Below, in pieces: positions 1-8,287 of a stretch of DNA of 64,000 nt. The DNA comes from Arcobacter sp. GTDB taxonomy: Bacteria > Campylobacterota > Campylobacteria > Campylobacterales > Arcobacteraceae. The position numbers were made by a program, and so were the translations under genes. The stretch is taken from positions 124,001 through 188,000 of the forward strand of contig JAIFNA010000009.1 of NCBI GenBank assembly GCA_020048055.1, given 5' to 3'. Position 1 is the first letter of the stretch; the number at the start of each line of letters is the position of its first letter. The notes below the pieces were generated by a model, which was not told the DNA's origin, searched no databases, and worked only from the letters and a program-made list of their open reading frames with translations.

Positions 1-1770
1 GAGAGGATAAAGCAAAATAGTGGATATTTTATCTTAAGGGTAACCAAGGAAAACCTATTAAAAAGTGCAAAACATAGTTATCCTAAATATAATATTTCAT
101 TAAAAAATACAAAAATTTCAGATGACAAATCAGATGTTTTTTCTTTGTCAAGTTTTTTATATGTCCAAAAAATAGGAGATTTTGAAGATGGATATTTGCA
201 TATAAAAAAAGAAATTTTTATTAAAGACATAAATTTTTTAAATCTTTTAATTGTTAATTTGATTGTTATTGGATTGATTATTTTTATTTTATCATTGGTT
301 GAAAAATATATTATCGCGATTAGAAATATCAAAAAAAATGAGCTTCAGTTAAGAAATGTTTTCGAGCTTAGTCCTATTGCTTTATGTATATCTTCACTTG
401 ATTGTTCGGAGGTTCTTTTTTCAAATCCTGCCTATCTCAAACTTTTAGAATCAGAAGATGCAACGCATTTTAATTCCAATAAGAAAGTTCATTATCTTGA
501 TTTTAAAGAGTATAAAAATATATCTGAAAAGATTGCACAGAAAGAATCAGTCTTCGCAAAACAAATAAAACTACAAATTGATGATGAAATTAAAACCGTT
601 TTAGCTTCATATATCCCTTTTGAATTTAATAAACAAGATGGAATGTTAGCGTGGTTTGTTGATATTACAACACAAATTTCACAACAAGAACAAATTAATC
701 ATAGAAAAAATGAGCTTCAAGCGATGTTTGATGTGTCAAAAGATGGTATAGCAATTATTGATTTGGAATCAAACTTTTTAGAATTTAATGATGCTTATCT
801 TGAGTTAACTGGGTACAGCAGGGAGGAGTTGTTAGAAACAAGTTGTTTATTGCTTACTCCATCTGATATGTTTGAAACATCAAAAGATGCCATTAGTACA
901 GTGTTAAGAGATGGATATATTCGAGATTTTGAAAAGCCATGTATAAAAAAAGATGGAACAAAAATATATACAAGTATGTCGATTGCACTTATGCCCACTG
1001 GAGATAAATTATTGGCTTCAGTTAAAGATATTACAAAGAATAAAGTATTTGAAGAACAGGCAAAGTTAGCTTCAATGGGTGAAATGATAGGTAATATTGC
1101 TCATCAGTGGCGTCAACCATTAAGTGTTATTACAACAATTGCAAGTGGCATACAAGTTCGACATGAATTTGGAATTGTCCAATATGATACAATTTGTGAA
1201 AATATGGATAAGATTATAAAACAAGCAAATTATTTATCTCAAACGATAGATGATTTCAGAAATTTTATACAAAATTCACATGAACATAAAGATGTAAGCA
1301 TTTGTGATATTGTAAATAAAACATTAACCATTGTAAGCTCAACAATAACAGCACATAGAATTAAAATGGTTATAAACTTGCAAGACGATAAAATTATAAG
1401 AGGACATGAGAATGAACTTATTCAAGCTCTTATGAATGTTATAAATAACGCAAAAGATGCAATGATTGAGCATGTTGAAGTGCAAAGTGATAGATATGTT
1501 TTTATTGACACGCGAAAATATGGGGCAGATTTGGTTTTAACTGTAAAAGATAGTGGCGGAGGGATACCAGAAGATATTATGAATCGAATTTTTGAACCTT
1601 ATTTTACAACAAAACATAAAAGTATTGGGACTGGAATCGGACTTGATATGGCATATAAAATTATCACCAATAAACATGATGCTTTGATTAAAGCCTTAAA
1701 TGTCGAATATGAATATGAAGATAAAAATCTAAAAGGTGCTTGTTTTGAGATTAGATTTTTAGATAAATAA
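1..1770 (+). CDS. PAS-domain sensor histidine kinase (5' end outside window)
   Basis: The frame is open from base 1, so the first in-frame TTG at 145 is internal and the gene begins left of the window; 589 residues are visible. In order: the end of an extracytoplasmic sensor region, one membrane segment (about 79-105), two PAS domains (about 113-235 and 236-345), a dimerisation/phosphoacceptor helix with H368 in LASMGEMIGNIAHQWRQPL, and an HATPase domain with an N box near 472 (NVINNAKDAM), DSGGGIP near 517 and GTGIGLD near 544. It should autophosphorylate on H368 in response to a periplasmic or PAS-bound signal. No response regulator lies next to it within the window, so its partner is unknown. 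The 172 bases downstream hold no gene. Confidence 0.9.
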   Translation, partial: ERIKQNSGYFILRVTKENLLKSAKHSYPKYNISLKNTKISDDKSDVFSLSSFLYVQKIGDFEDGYLHIKKEIFIKDINFLNLLIVNLIVIGLIIFILSLVEKYIIAIRNIKKNELQLRNVFELSPIALCISSLDCSEVLFSNPAYLKLLESEDATHFNSNKKVHYLDFKEYKNISEKIAQKESVFAKQIKLQIDDEIKTVLASYIPFEFNKQDGMLAWFVDITTQISQQEQINHRKNELQAMFDVSKDGIAIIDLESNFLEFNDAYLELTGYSREELLETSCLLLTPSDMFETSKDAISTVLRDGYIRDFEKPCIKKDGTKIYTSMSIALMPTGDKLLASVKDITKNKVFEEQAKLASMGEMIGNIAHQWRQPLSVITTIASGIQVRHEFGIVQYDTICENMDKIIKQANYLSQTIDDFRNFIQNSHEHKDVSICDIVNKTLTIVSSTITAHRIKMVINLQDDKIIRGHENELIQALMNVINNAKDAMIEHVEVQSDRYVFIDTRKYGADLVLTVKDSGGGIPEDIMNRIFEPYFTTKHKSIGTGIGLDMAYKIITNKHDALIKALNVEYEYEDKNLKGACFEIRFLDK

Positions 1771-1942
1771 TAACAATTATTTATGTGATTGTATAGCTTC
1801 ATTGATTTTAAATGTTTAAGATACTAATAAAAACAATTTACGGAAGTTATTAAATAATATCCCTATTTTAAAAGATGATTATATTAAAGGTTGAGTTAAT
1901 AAATATTAGCAATAATTAACAAAATTAAAAAAGGAGTTTATA

Positions 1943-2509
1943 GTGAAAATATTTACAATTGCCCTACTTTCTTTGGTTGCAACTGGTTTACTTTTTGGTT
2001 CAACATTTACGGTTGATACAGCTCATTCGAGTGTATCATTCAAGGTTAAACACCTTATGATTTCGACAGTTACTGGTAAATTTGAAAAATTTAGTGGAAA
2101 ATTTGAGTACGATGAAAAAACAAAAACATTAAAATCATTGACTGGCGATATTGATCCATCTTCCATAAATACTTCAATTCCAAAACGAGACGAGCATCTA
2201 AAATCTAAAGATTTTTTTGATGTTGGAAAATATCCAAATATAACTTTTGTGCTCACAAAAGTTGATAGTGAAAATATATATGGAAGATTAACTATGCATG
2301 GTGTATCTAAGGATATTGTTTTAAAATTAGAAAACAATGAAATAGGAAAAGATCAAACTGGAAAAACGAAAGTTGGACTTAGTTTAAGTGGTATTATTGA
2401 GCGGAAAGATTTTGGACTTACTTACAATTCTATCCTTGAAACGGGCGGTATTGCAATTGGTGATAAAGTAAAAGTTGAAATTGAACTTGAGGGCGCTTTG
2501 CAAAAATAA
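1943..2509 (+). CDS. YceI family periplasmic protein
   Basis: The 188-residue product has an N-terminal signal peptide (about 1-18, cleaved near LLFGS-TFTVD) followed by a full YceI domain opening with FTVDTAHSSVSFKVKHL. YceI proteins are lipocalin-like barrels that bind polyisoprenoids such as ubiquinone precursors in the periplasm; the ligand here is not known. The start is GTG at 1943, chosen because AAGGAG lies at 1931-1936 with six-base spacing and the signal peptide starts there. A weak -10 (TATATT, 1880-1885) could be its promoter. It stands alone, and an AT-rich hairpin follows its stop codon. Confidence 0.93.
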   Translation: MKIFTIALLSLVATGLLFGSTFTVDTAHSSVSFKVKHLMISTVTGKFEKFSGKFEYDEKTKTLKSLTGDIDPSSINTSIPKRDEHLKSKDFFDVGKYPNITFVLTKVDSENIYGRLTMHGVSKDIVLKLENNEIGKDQTGKTKVGLSLSGIIERKDFGLTYNSILETGGIAIGDKVKVEIELEGALQK

Positions 2510-2516
2510 CTAAAAT

Positions 2517-2553
2517 AAGTTAAAAATATGTCAATTTGTCATATTTTTAACTT
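2517..2553. terminator. AT-rich inverted repeat after yceI
   Basis: Arms AAGTTAAAAATATG (2517-2530) and CATATTTTTAACTT (2540-2553) are perfect complements over 14 bp with a nine-base loop. It lies eight bases after the yceI stop and 17 bases before the -10 box of the next gene. It could be a weak terminator or an operator. There is no GC-rich core and no clear T-run beyond the stem. Confidence 0.45.
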
Positions 2554-2570
2554 AAAATTCTTCTATATGA

Positions 2571-2583
2571 TAAAATCTCACCA
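2571..2583 (+). promoter_or_regulatory. -10 box of the Y-family polymerase gene, probably leaderless
   Basis: TAAAAT at 2571-2576 is followed by six bases (CTCACC) and then the ATG at 2583. No Shine-Dalgarno sequence is present. A start site six or seven bases after a -10 box would fall on the A of ATG, so the mRNA is probably leaderless. Confidence 0.55.
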
Positions 2584-3848
2584 TGAAATTACATATAGAT
2601 ATAGATTGCTTTTTTGCTTCCGCACACCGCATAAATAACCCAAAGCTAAACAATATTCCAATAGCAGTTGGTGGTAGAAGTAATCTTAATATTTTCGATA
2701 GAAAAAACCAAACAAGAAACTTAAGCAGTATTGATGGCGCATTTACGAGTGCAATTTTAAGTAGTAATGATAATTTAAGTGCTGATGAATACTTTAAAGA
2801 TGATGACGGAAAATACAGAGGGATAGTAACTACATCATCTTATGAAGCTAGAAAATATGGAGTTAAAACAGCTATGAGTGTAGCTGAAGCGCTTAGATTT
2901 TGCCCCCACCTAACCCTAATTCCACCAAACTATCCACTCTATCATGAGCTTTCATACAAATTCAAATTACTCTTAGAAAAAGAGATACCATCAATTGAGC
3001 AATTTAGTATTGATGAATTTTTTTGTGATGTGTCTGGATGGATAAAAGATGATGATATTGTATCTTTTGCTTTGGGGCTAAAAAATATTATATTTAAGAA
3101 TCTAGGACTTCCTGTATCGATAGGGATAGCAAAAACAAAGTGGATAGCAAAATTAGCAACAAATGATGCAAAACCTTACGGTATAAAGTTTGTTGAACCA
3201 AATGAAGTTGATGAATATATTAAAAATATCCCAATTGGAAAATTTCCTGGTATCGGAAAAGGATATGAAGAGAGACTTCTTCAAAGAGGAATTAAAACTC
3301 TAGGTGATACAAAAACAAGAAGAGACTTATTTTACTCTTGGGGAAAAAATGGAATACAGCTTTATAATCGGATAAATGGTATAGATAACGATAAAATTGA
3401 GATAAAAGGTGGGAAAAAATCAATTGGTCTTGGACGAACTTTTGACAATATTAAATGTAGAGATGAGATAAAAAGGAGAATAATGATATTGGCTAGACAT
3501 ATCTCATTTTTAGCCTACAAAGGTGGACACTGCCCACAAGCTTATGGATTGCAAATAAGATATCAATATGGAGATAAATCAAGTGATACGATAAATACAA
3601 ATAGATTATTTAATGAGCAATATTTTAAAGAGGAGCTATTGAATTTATTTAAAAAGATTGACATCCATCCATCTCACGGTTTGATTCAGCTAAATATCAC
3701 AATATCAAATTTTAGTGAAAACAAACCGACTACACTTGATTTATTTACAATTGAAGATGATAGAAAAAAAAGCAAACTTACAAAATCACTTCAAAAACTC
3801 AGAGATAAATTTGGAATAGATATAATTAAAAGTGGTGGGGAGCTTTAG
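2583..3848 (+). CDS. dinB: Y-family DNA polymerase (DinB/Pol IV-like)
   Basis: A 421-residue Y-family translesion polymerase. The first metal-binding acid is D6 in HIDIDCFFAS. The second acidic motif is FSIDEFF with D144 and E145. The helix-hairpin-helix PGIGKGYEERL and the little-finger domain (about 290-410, starting SIGLGRTF) follow. Compared with E. coli DinB there is an extra segment of about 40 residues (about 31-75) between IPIAVGG and GIVTTSSYEARKYGV, in the finger domain next to the nucleotide site. No UmuD-like gene is adjacent. The product should copy past damaged template bases with low fidelity. The symbol follows the family; the exact subclass is not certain. Confidence 0.9.
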   Translation: MKLHIDIDCFFASAHRINNPKLNNIPIAVGGRSNLNIFDRKNQTRNLSSIDGAFTSAILSSNDNLSADEYFKDDDGKYRGIVTTSSYEARKYGVKTAMSVAEALRFCPHLTLIPPNYPLYHELSYKFKLLLEKEIPSIEQFSIDEFFCDVSGWIKDDDIVSFALGLKNIIFKNLGLPVSIGIAKTKWIAKLATNDAKPYGIKFVEPNEVDEYIKNIPIGKFPGIGKGYEERLLQRGIKTLGDTKTRRDLFYSWGKNGIQLYNRINGIDNDKIEIKGGKKSIGLGRTFDNIKCRDEIKRRIMILARHISFLAYKGGHCPQAYGLQIRYQYGDKSSDTINTNRLFNEQYFKEELLNLFKKIDIHPSHGLIQLNITISNFSENKPTTLDLFTIEDDRKKSKLTKSLQKLRDKFGIDIIKSGGEL

Positions 3849-3879
3849 TGATGATTATTTTGCACCTAAAGCCATTTTT
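3842..3879 (+). terminator. possible weak terminator after the polymerase gene
   Basis: GCTTTAG (3842-3848, overlapping the stop codon) can pair with CTAAAGC (3866-3872) and is followed by ATTTTTAT. The 17-base loop is long, so confidence is low. Confidence 0.3.
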
Positions 3880-3958
3880 ATGACTATTTTTTGTACTATC
3901 ACACTCTTTTTAGGTTATAAATAATAAATCAAATTTTAAAATACAATAAGGGATAAAA

Positions 3959-4822
3959 ATGGCAACAGGAATATTTGCACTACTTGATGATATAGCACTT
4001 TTAGCAGATGATGTAGCAGTTTCAACAAAAATTGCTACAACAAAAACGGCAGGAATACTTGGTGATGATTTGGCAGTAAATGCCGAGAAAGCAACAGGAT
4101 TTGCTCAAGACAGGGAGCTCAAAGTAATTGGTGCGATTATGAAAGGTTCATTTATAAATAAACTAATAATTTTACCTATCGCATTTTTATTAAGTAGTTT
4201 CGCTCCATTTTTGATACCTATTATTTTGGTTATTGGTGGACTTTATCTTTTGTATGAAGGTAGTGAAAAAATTGAGGAATATTTTCATAAACAAAAACAT
4301 CAACTGCACGATACAGAGTTGCTAAGTTCAACCAATGAAAATATCCTAGATGTTGAAAAGCAAAAAATAAAAGATGCAATCCTTACGGATTTTATTTTAT
4401 CTATCGAGATTGTTATTTTAGCTCTTGGAACCGTTCTTGATAAGCCACTACCTATTCAAATAGCATCAACAACTTTTGTCGCAATAATAGCAACGATTGG
4501 TGTTTATGGACTTGTAGCTCTTATTGTAAGACTTGACAATATAGGTTTTTGGCTTATTGACAAAAATTATATAAAAAGTGGAAATTTTTTAATATCACTT
4601 ATGCCAAAAATTATCAAAGCCCTTGGAGTTATAGGTACAATTGCTATGATTTTGGTTGGTGGAGGGATACTTGCACACAATATTGAATCTATCCATCATC
4701 TTATGATTTTACCCATTCCACAAATGGCAAATGAATTTTTAATTGGAATTGCTGTTGGTTTTTTGGTGTTGATTTTTGTAAATATCATTAAAAAAATATA
4801 TACAAAAATAATAAAAAAGTAA
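3959..4822 (+). CDS. DUF808 family inner-membrane protein (YedI-like)
   Basis: The 287-residue product begins with the DUF808 signature ATGIFALLDDIALLADDVA, followed by AGILGDDLAVNAEKATGF. Hydrophobic segments lie at about 66-93, 145-187, 210-235 and 255-278, giving a multi-spanning inner-membrane protein. The family is widespread (E. coli YedI) and its function has not been established as far as I know. The start ATG is preceded by AAGGGAT. The deacetylase gene follows nine bases after the stop, so the two are probably co-transcribed. Confidence 0.88.
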   Translation: MATGIFALLDDIALLADDVAVSTKIATTKTAGILGDDLAVNAEKATGFAQDRELKVIGAIMKGSFINKLIILPIAFLLSSFAPFLIPIILVIGGLYLLYEGSEKIEEYFHKQKHQLHDTELLSSTNENILDVEKQKIKDAILTDFILSIEIVILALGTVLDKPLPIQIASTTFVAIIATIGVYGLVALIVRLDNIGFWLIDKNYIKSGNFLISLMPKIIKALGVIGTIAMILVGGGILAHNIESIHHLMILPIPQMANEFLIGIAVGFLVLIFVNIIKKIYTKIIKK

Positions 4823-4831
4823 CACTTAAAT

Positions 4832-5572
4832 ATGAAAAAACTATATTTTGTATTATTTTTGACCCTTTTATTAGAAGCAAATGAACCTAAACAATGGGGT
4901 GAAGATGTAACGGGTGTAAGTTTAAAGTTCAGCACCTCAAAAAAAGAGATTGCTCTTACACTTGATGCTTGCGGTGGAAGTATTAAAAGTTCTGGGTATG
5001 ATGAAAAATTGATTAATTTTTTGATAGAAAATAATATTAAAGCGACACTTTTTTTAAATGCTAGATGGATAAAATCAAACTTAGAGATATTTAAAAAACT
5101 ACAAAAAAATAATCTTTTTGAGTTGGCAAACCATGGAACAGAACATCGTCCGCTATCTATAAATGGTAAAAACATTTATGGACAAATTGGTACAAAATCA
5201 AAACAAGAGGTGATTAGTGAAGTTGAGGAAAACAATAAATTATTTCAAAGTTTAAATCAAACAAGACCTTTATTTTTTCGTTCAGGAACAGCTTATTATG
5301 ATGAATTAGCAGCAAAAATTGTGAAAGATGAGCTGAATATGGAAATAGCTGGGTTTAGTATTATTGCCGATGCTGGAGCAACGTTAGTTGAGGATGAAGT
5401 TTTTAACCGTATCTCAAATGGTAAAAATGGAGATATTATAATTGCTCATATGAATCATCCTGAAAGTGGAACAGCAAACGGTATTAAAGATGGGATAAAA
5501 AATCTTTTGAAAAAAGGATTTACATTTGTAAAACTTAGTGAAGTTAAAAATAGATTGATTTATGCAAAATAG
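4832..5572 (+). CDS. polysaccharide deacetylase (NodB-domain) family protein
   Basis: A 246-residue protein with a short signal peptide (1-16) and one NodB-homology domain. Visible motifs are TLDACGG (catalytic-base position D45), the metal-binding HGTEH (H101, H105), RSGTAYYD (R150) and AHMNHP (H206/H209). The classical first motif TFDD is replaced by LDA, so the second, metal-ligand aspartate is absent. A subgroup of the family carries this DACGG form, and its substrate is often unclear. It should act in the periplasm on N-acetylated sugars, perhaps peptidoglycan. Its stop overlaps the transporter gene that follows. Confidence 0.85.
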   Translation: MKKLYFVLFLTLLLEANEPKQWGEDVTGVSLKFSTSKKEIALTLDACGGSIKSSGYDEKLINFLIENNIKATLFLNARWIKSNLEIFKKLQKNNLFELANHGTEHRPLSINGKNIYGQIGTKSKQEVISEVEENNKLFQSLNQTRPLFFRSGTAYYDELAAKIVKDELNMEIAGFSIIADAGATLVEDEVFNRISNGKNGDIIIAHMNHPESGTANGIKDGIKNLLKKGFTFVKLSEVKNRLIYAK

Positions 5573-5574
5573 TG

Positions 5575-6483
5575 ATGTTTAAATTTTTGCCTAATATTGA
5601 CAAACAAACAAAACAAGGGATAAAGTTTATGCTTTTGGCATCTTTATTGTTTGCATTTATGGGTGCTTTTGCAAAAATTTTAAGTGAATATCTCCCATCA
5701 ATTGAGATAGTCTTTTTTAGAAATCTTTTTGGTGTTGTTTTGATAGCTTATACACTTTATAAAGCCAATTCATTTCATCTTGGCTCCAAATTACCACTTT
5801 TGCTTTTTAGAGGAATTGCTGGTTTTTTAGCTTTAATGTTATTTTTTTACAATATAGCCAATATTCCACTCGCAGAAGCGATGACATTTTCACAAATGAG
5901 CCCTATTTTTACAGCAATTTTTGCTTTTTTATTACTAAAAGAGAAGTTGTCATTTCAAGCTTGGATTGGTGTTTTTATTGGTTTTGTTGGCGTTTTGTTT
6001 ATCACTAAATTTGATGGTTCAAGCCTTGATAAGACAGATTATTTAGGTGTATTAAGTGGAGTTGGAGCCGCACTTGCTTACACTTCAATTAGAGAATTAA
6101 AAAATTATTACGATTCTAAAACTATTGCTTTTTCTTTTATGTTTATTGGTACAGTTGCACCGTTGATTTTTATGTTAGTTGGTGAATTTTATTCGCCGAG
6201 TGAACTTGATTTTATGTTTAGTGCTTTTGTAATGCCAAAAGTTGGAGATATTGTTTTTATTTTCTTGCTCGGATTGTTTTCAACTTATGCACAAATTTTT
6301 ATGACAAAAAGTTATTCATCAACAAATGCTGGGATAGTTTCGACTATTGGATATTCTGGGATAGCTTTTTCTATTGTTATCGGATTGTTGTTGGGTGATA
6401 ATTTGCCAGATATCTATTCGTTTTGTGGAATAATCTTGATAGTTATAAGTGGTATTTTGGTTGCTTCAAACAACCAAAAATAA
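5575..6483 (+). CDS. EamA/DMT family transporter
   Basis: A protein of about 302 residues with ten predicted membrane helices in two EamA repeats (about 15-142 and 160-298). The repeat hallmark FFRNLFGVVLIAY and the GVLFITKFDG loop are visible. Drug/metabolite transporters of this type usually export amino acids, purines or similar metabolites; the substrate cannot be told. Either ATG at 5575 or the in-frame GTG at 5572, which overlaps the deacetylase stop, could be the start; ATG is preferred. It ends directly against the convergent pgsA gene with no spacer. Confidence 0.9.
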   Translation: MFKFLPNIDKQTKQGIKFMLLASLLFAFMGAFAKILSEYLPSIEIVFFRNLFGVVLIAYTLYKANSFHLGSKLPLLLFRGIAGFLALMLFFYNIANIPLAEAMTFSQMSPIFTAIFAFLLLKEKLSFQAWIGVFIGFVGVLFITKFDGSSLDKTDYLGVLSGVGAALAYTSIRELKNYYDSKTIAFSFMFIGTVAPLIFMLVGEFYSPSELDFMFSAFVMPKVGDIVFIFLLGLFSTYAQIFMTKSYSSTNAGIVSTIGYSGIAFSIVIGLLLGDNLPDIYSFCGIILIVISGILVASNNQK

Positions 6484-7053
6484 CTAAATTTGTTTTATGT
6501 AGCCCCTTACATACTCATAACCAGAATATAAAGTTAAAGCAACTGCAATCCAAAGTAAAAGTTCACCAAACGCCCAATTCATAATCAAAAATCCAATCGC
6601 TATCATTTGCACAACAGTTTTGATTTTGCCAGCCATAGAAGATGATACATCTCTCCCTTCGCTAATAGCAACAACCCTAAGTCCTGTGATAAAAAATTCC
6701 CTTGAAAGTATCAAAAATATTGCAATTGCACTAGCACGATCTAAAACCAAAAGTCCAATAAAACCAGCTAAAACTAACATTTTATCAGCCAATGGATCAA
6801 GAATTGAGCCTAAAATTGTCATTTGATTCCAAGTTCTTGCTATAAAGCCATCAAAAAAATCCGTAACAGACGCAATAACAAAAATAAGACCAGCCATATA
6901 ATCAAGCCAACTAGGATGCCATCCATAAAATATAGGATTTTCTCTATCAATCATAAACCAAAGCATCAGTGGTGCTAGAAGTATCCTAAAACCAGCTAAA
7001 AGATTTGGTAGATTAAAGTTTTTGTTTTTAACTTTTTGTTGTACTTGTGACAT
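6484..7053 (-). CDS. pgsA: CDP-diacylglycerol--glycerol-3-phosphate 3-phosphatidyltransferase
   Basis: The 189-residue membrane protein carries the complete CDP-alcohol phosphotransferase signature: D65-x2-D68-G-x2-A-R73-x8-G82-x3-D86-x3-D90. About five hydrophobic segments surround it. PgsA transfers phosphatidyl from CDP-diacylglycerol to glycerol-3-phosphate, the committed step to phosphatidylglycerol and cardiolipin. Its ATG shares one base with the stop of the upstream reductase gene (TAATG), so the two are translationally coupled. A similar pairing of a short-chain dehydrogenase with pgsA is, as I recall, found in Helicobacter. Confidence 0.95.
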   Translation of the reverse strand: MSQVQQKVKNKNFNLPNLLAGFRILLAPLMLWFMIDRENPIFYGWHPSWLDYMAGLIFVIASVTDFFDGFIARTWNQMTILGSILDPLADKMLVLAGFIGLLVLDRASAIAIFLILSREFFITGLRVVAISEGRDVSSSMAGKIKTVVQMIAIGFLIMNWAFGELLLWIAVALTLYSGYEYVRGYIKQI

Positions 7054-7820
7054 TATTTTTTAAAAGTTGTCCCACCATCAACAATCAGTGTAGCACCAGT
7101 TATCCACCCTGCTTCCTCGCTACATAAAAACCAACAAGCACCAGAGATATCTTCAGGTTGCCCCATTCTTCCAAGTGGAGAAAGTGCAGCTGTTTTTGCT
7201 GCTACCTCTTCATAGTTTGTAAAAGCTCGCAAAGCATCTGTTTCAATTGGTCCACCACTTACAGCATTTACCCTAATCCCTTTTTCACCTAATTCAGTTG
7301 CCGCATATCTTACCATCGCTTCAACAGCTGCTTTATTTGTCCCATGCCCTGCATAGTTTTCAATATAAACTAAATTTCCAGTTGAACTAAGTGAAACCAT
7401 CGCTCCACCACCTATTTTTTCCATTCTTTTTGCAGCTTCTTGTGCTCCACAAACAAATGCATCAACGGTTGCTGTGTAGATATTATTAAGTCCTCTTGGT
7501 TTGAGTTTCATAAATTTATTGTATCCACCAACTACTGCTCTTCCATAAATCATTGCATTAGAGATAAAAAAATCAACCCTATCAAAATCTTCATCAATTT
7601 TCAAAAACAACTCTTTAGCACTTTCAGGTTCTAAAATATTAAAAGGGTAATATCTAGCTTTGATACCAAATTTTGTTTCCAAATCAAGTGCTATCTCTTT
7701 TGCAAATTCTTCATTCGAATTGTATGTGAATGCTATATTAACACCCTCTTTTGCAAATCTATATGCACAAGCTTTACCTATACCTTTTGTTGCTCCAGTT
7801 ATTACTAGTGTTTTGCTCAT
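7053..7820 (-). CDS. short-chain dehydrogenase, probable FabL-type enoyl-ACP reductase
   Basis: A 255-residue Rossmann-fold SDR with the cofactor loop TGATKGIGKA at 8-17. The catalytic pair is Y156 and K163 in a Y-x6-K spacing, as in enoyl-ACP reductases, rather than the Y-x3-K of ordinary SDRs. The stretches GAQEAAKRMEK and VNAVSGGPIETDALRAF closely match my memory of Bacillus FabL. It would then reduce enoyl-ACP in fatty acid elongation, which fits its coupling to the phospholipid gene pgsA. Helicobacter relatives have also been labelled hydroxysteroid dehydrogenases, so the substrate is inferred. GGAG stands before the ATG. Confidence 0.8.
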   Translation of the reverse strand: MSKTLVITGATKGIGKACAYRFAKEGVNIAFTYNSNEEFAKEIALDLETKFGIKARYYPFNILEPESAKELFLKIDEDFDRVDFFISNAMIYGRAVVGGYNKFMKLKPRGLNNIYTATVDAFVCGAQEAAKRMEKIGGGAMVSLSSTGNLVYIENYAGHGTNKAAVEAMVRYAATELGEKGIRVNAVSGGPIETDALRAFTNYEEVAAKTAALSPLGRMGQPEDISGACWFLCSEEAGWITGATLIVDGGTTFKK

Positions 7821-7854
7821 TTAATCTCCATTGTTTTTGTTTTGTAGTTAAAGT

Positions 7855-8190
7855 TTATTTTATACCTAGTATGTAGTAAACAGATTTGTTTGGAATTGTT
7901 TCCAAACTAACATGGTATTTATCACTCCATTTTTTTACAGCTTCGTCAAACTCTTGAAGCATCTGGGAGTTTTTGTTTTCAGACTTTATTTTAAATAATT
8001 TTGTATGATTTGAAAGTGCAATGTATGCGTTCATATGTTTTAAAGAGTCACTTAAGCTTATTAAATGTTTTGCAAATTTATCAAACCCTTTTGTATTATT
8101 TATTGCATCTTTTGCTTGAGACAATGATGAATCATTTATTGTGTATTCTAGTTGTGCGAGTATCATTTCTGGTGTAATTTCTATATCCAT
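7855..8190 (-). CDS. conserved hypothetical protein, 111 aa
   Basis: Not recognised. The 111-residue product is soluble, mostly helical in appearance, and has no signal peptide, cysteines or known motif. It lies 34 bases upstream of the FabL-like gene on the same strand and is probably the first gene of the reductase-pgsA operon. AAGGAAATTAGATTATG gives a good ribosome binding site. A -10 TAAAAT for this strand lies at 8224-8229, divergent from that of dapE. Confidence 0.75.
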   Translation of the reverse strand: MDIEITPEMILAQLEYTINDSSLSQAKDAINNTKGFDKFAKHLISLSDSLKHMNAYIALSNHTKLFKIKSENKNSQMLQEFDEAVKKWSDKYHVSLETIPNKSVYYILGIK

Positions 8191-8223
8191 AATCTAATTT
8201 CCTTTATTTTAAAATGGTGGTTA

Positions 8224-8246
8224 TTTTAGCTTATTACAGATATAAT
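8224..8246. promoter_or_regulatory. divergent -10 boxes between the 111-aa gene and dapE
   Basis: On the plus strand TATAAT is at 8241-8246, about 40 bases before the dapE ATG. On the minus strand TAAAAT reads from 8229 to 8224, ahead of the 111-aa gene. The -35 regions are not obvious, as is usual for Campylobacterota sigma-70 promoters. Confidence 0.5.
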
Positions 8247-8287
8247 CAAGCTTATATTAAGTTACGAAAAGTTTAAAAAGGATTTTT

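Noticed and set aside
4696-5175. 159-codon minus-strand reading frame
   Set aside because: It runs antisense across the DUF808 and deacetylase genes, which have clear family motifs; no ribosome site or recognisable protein.
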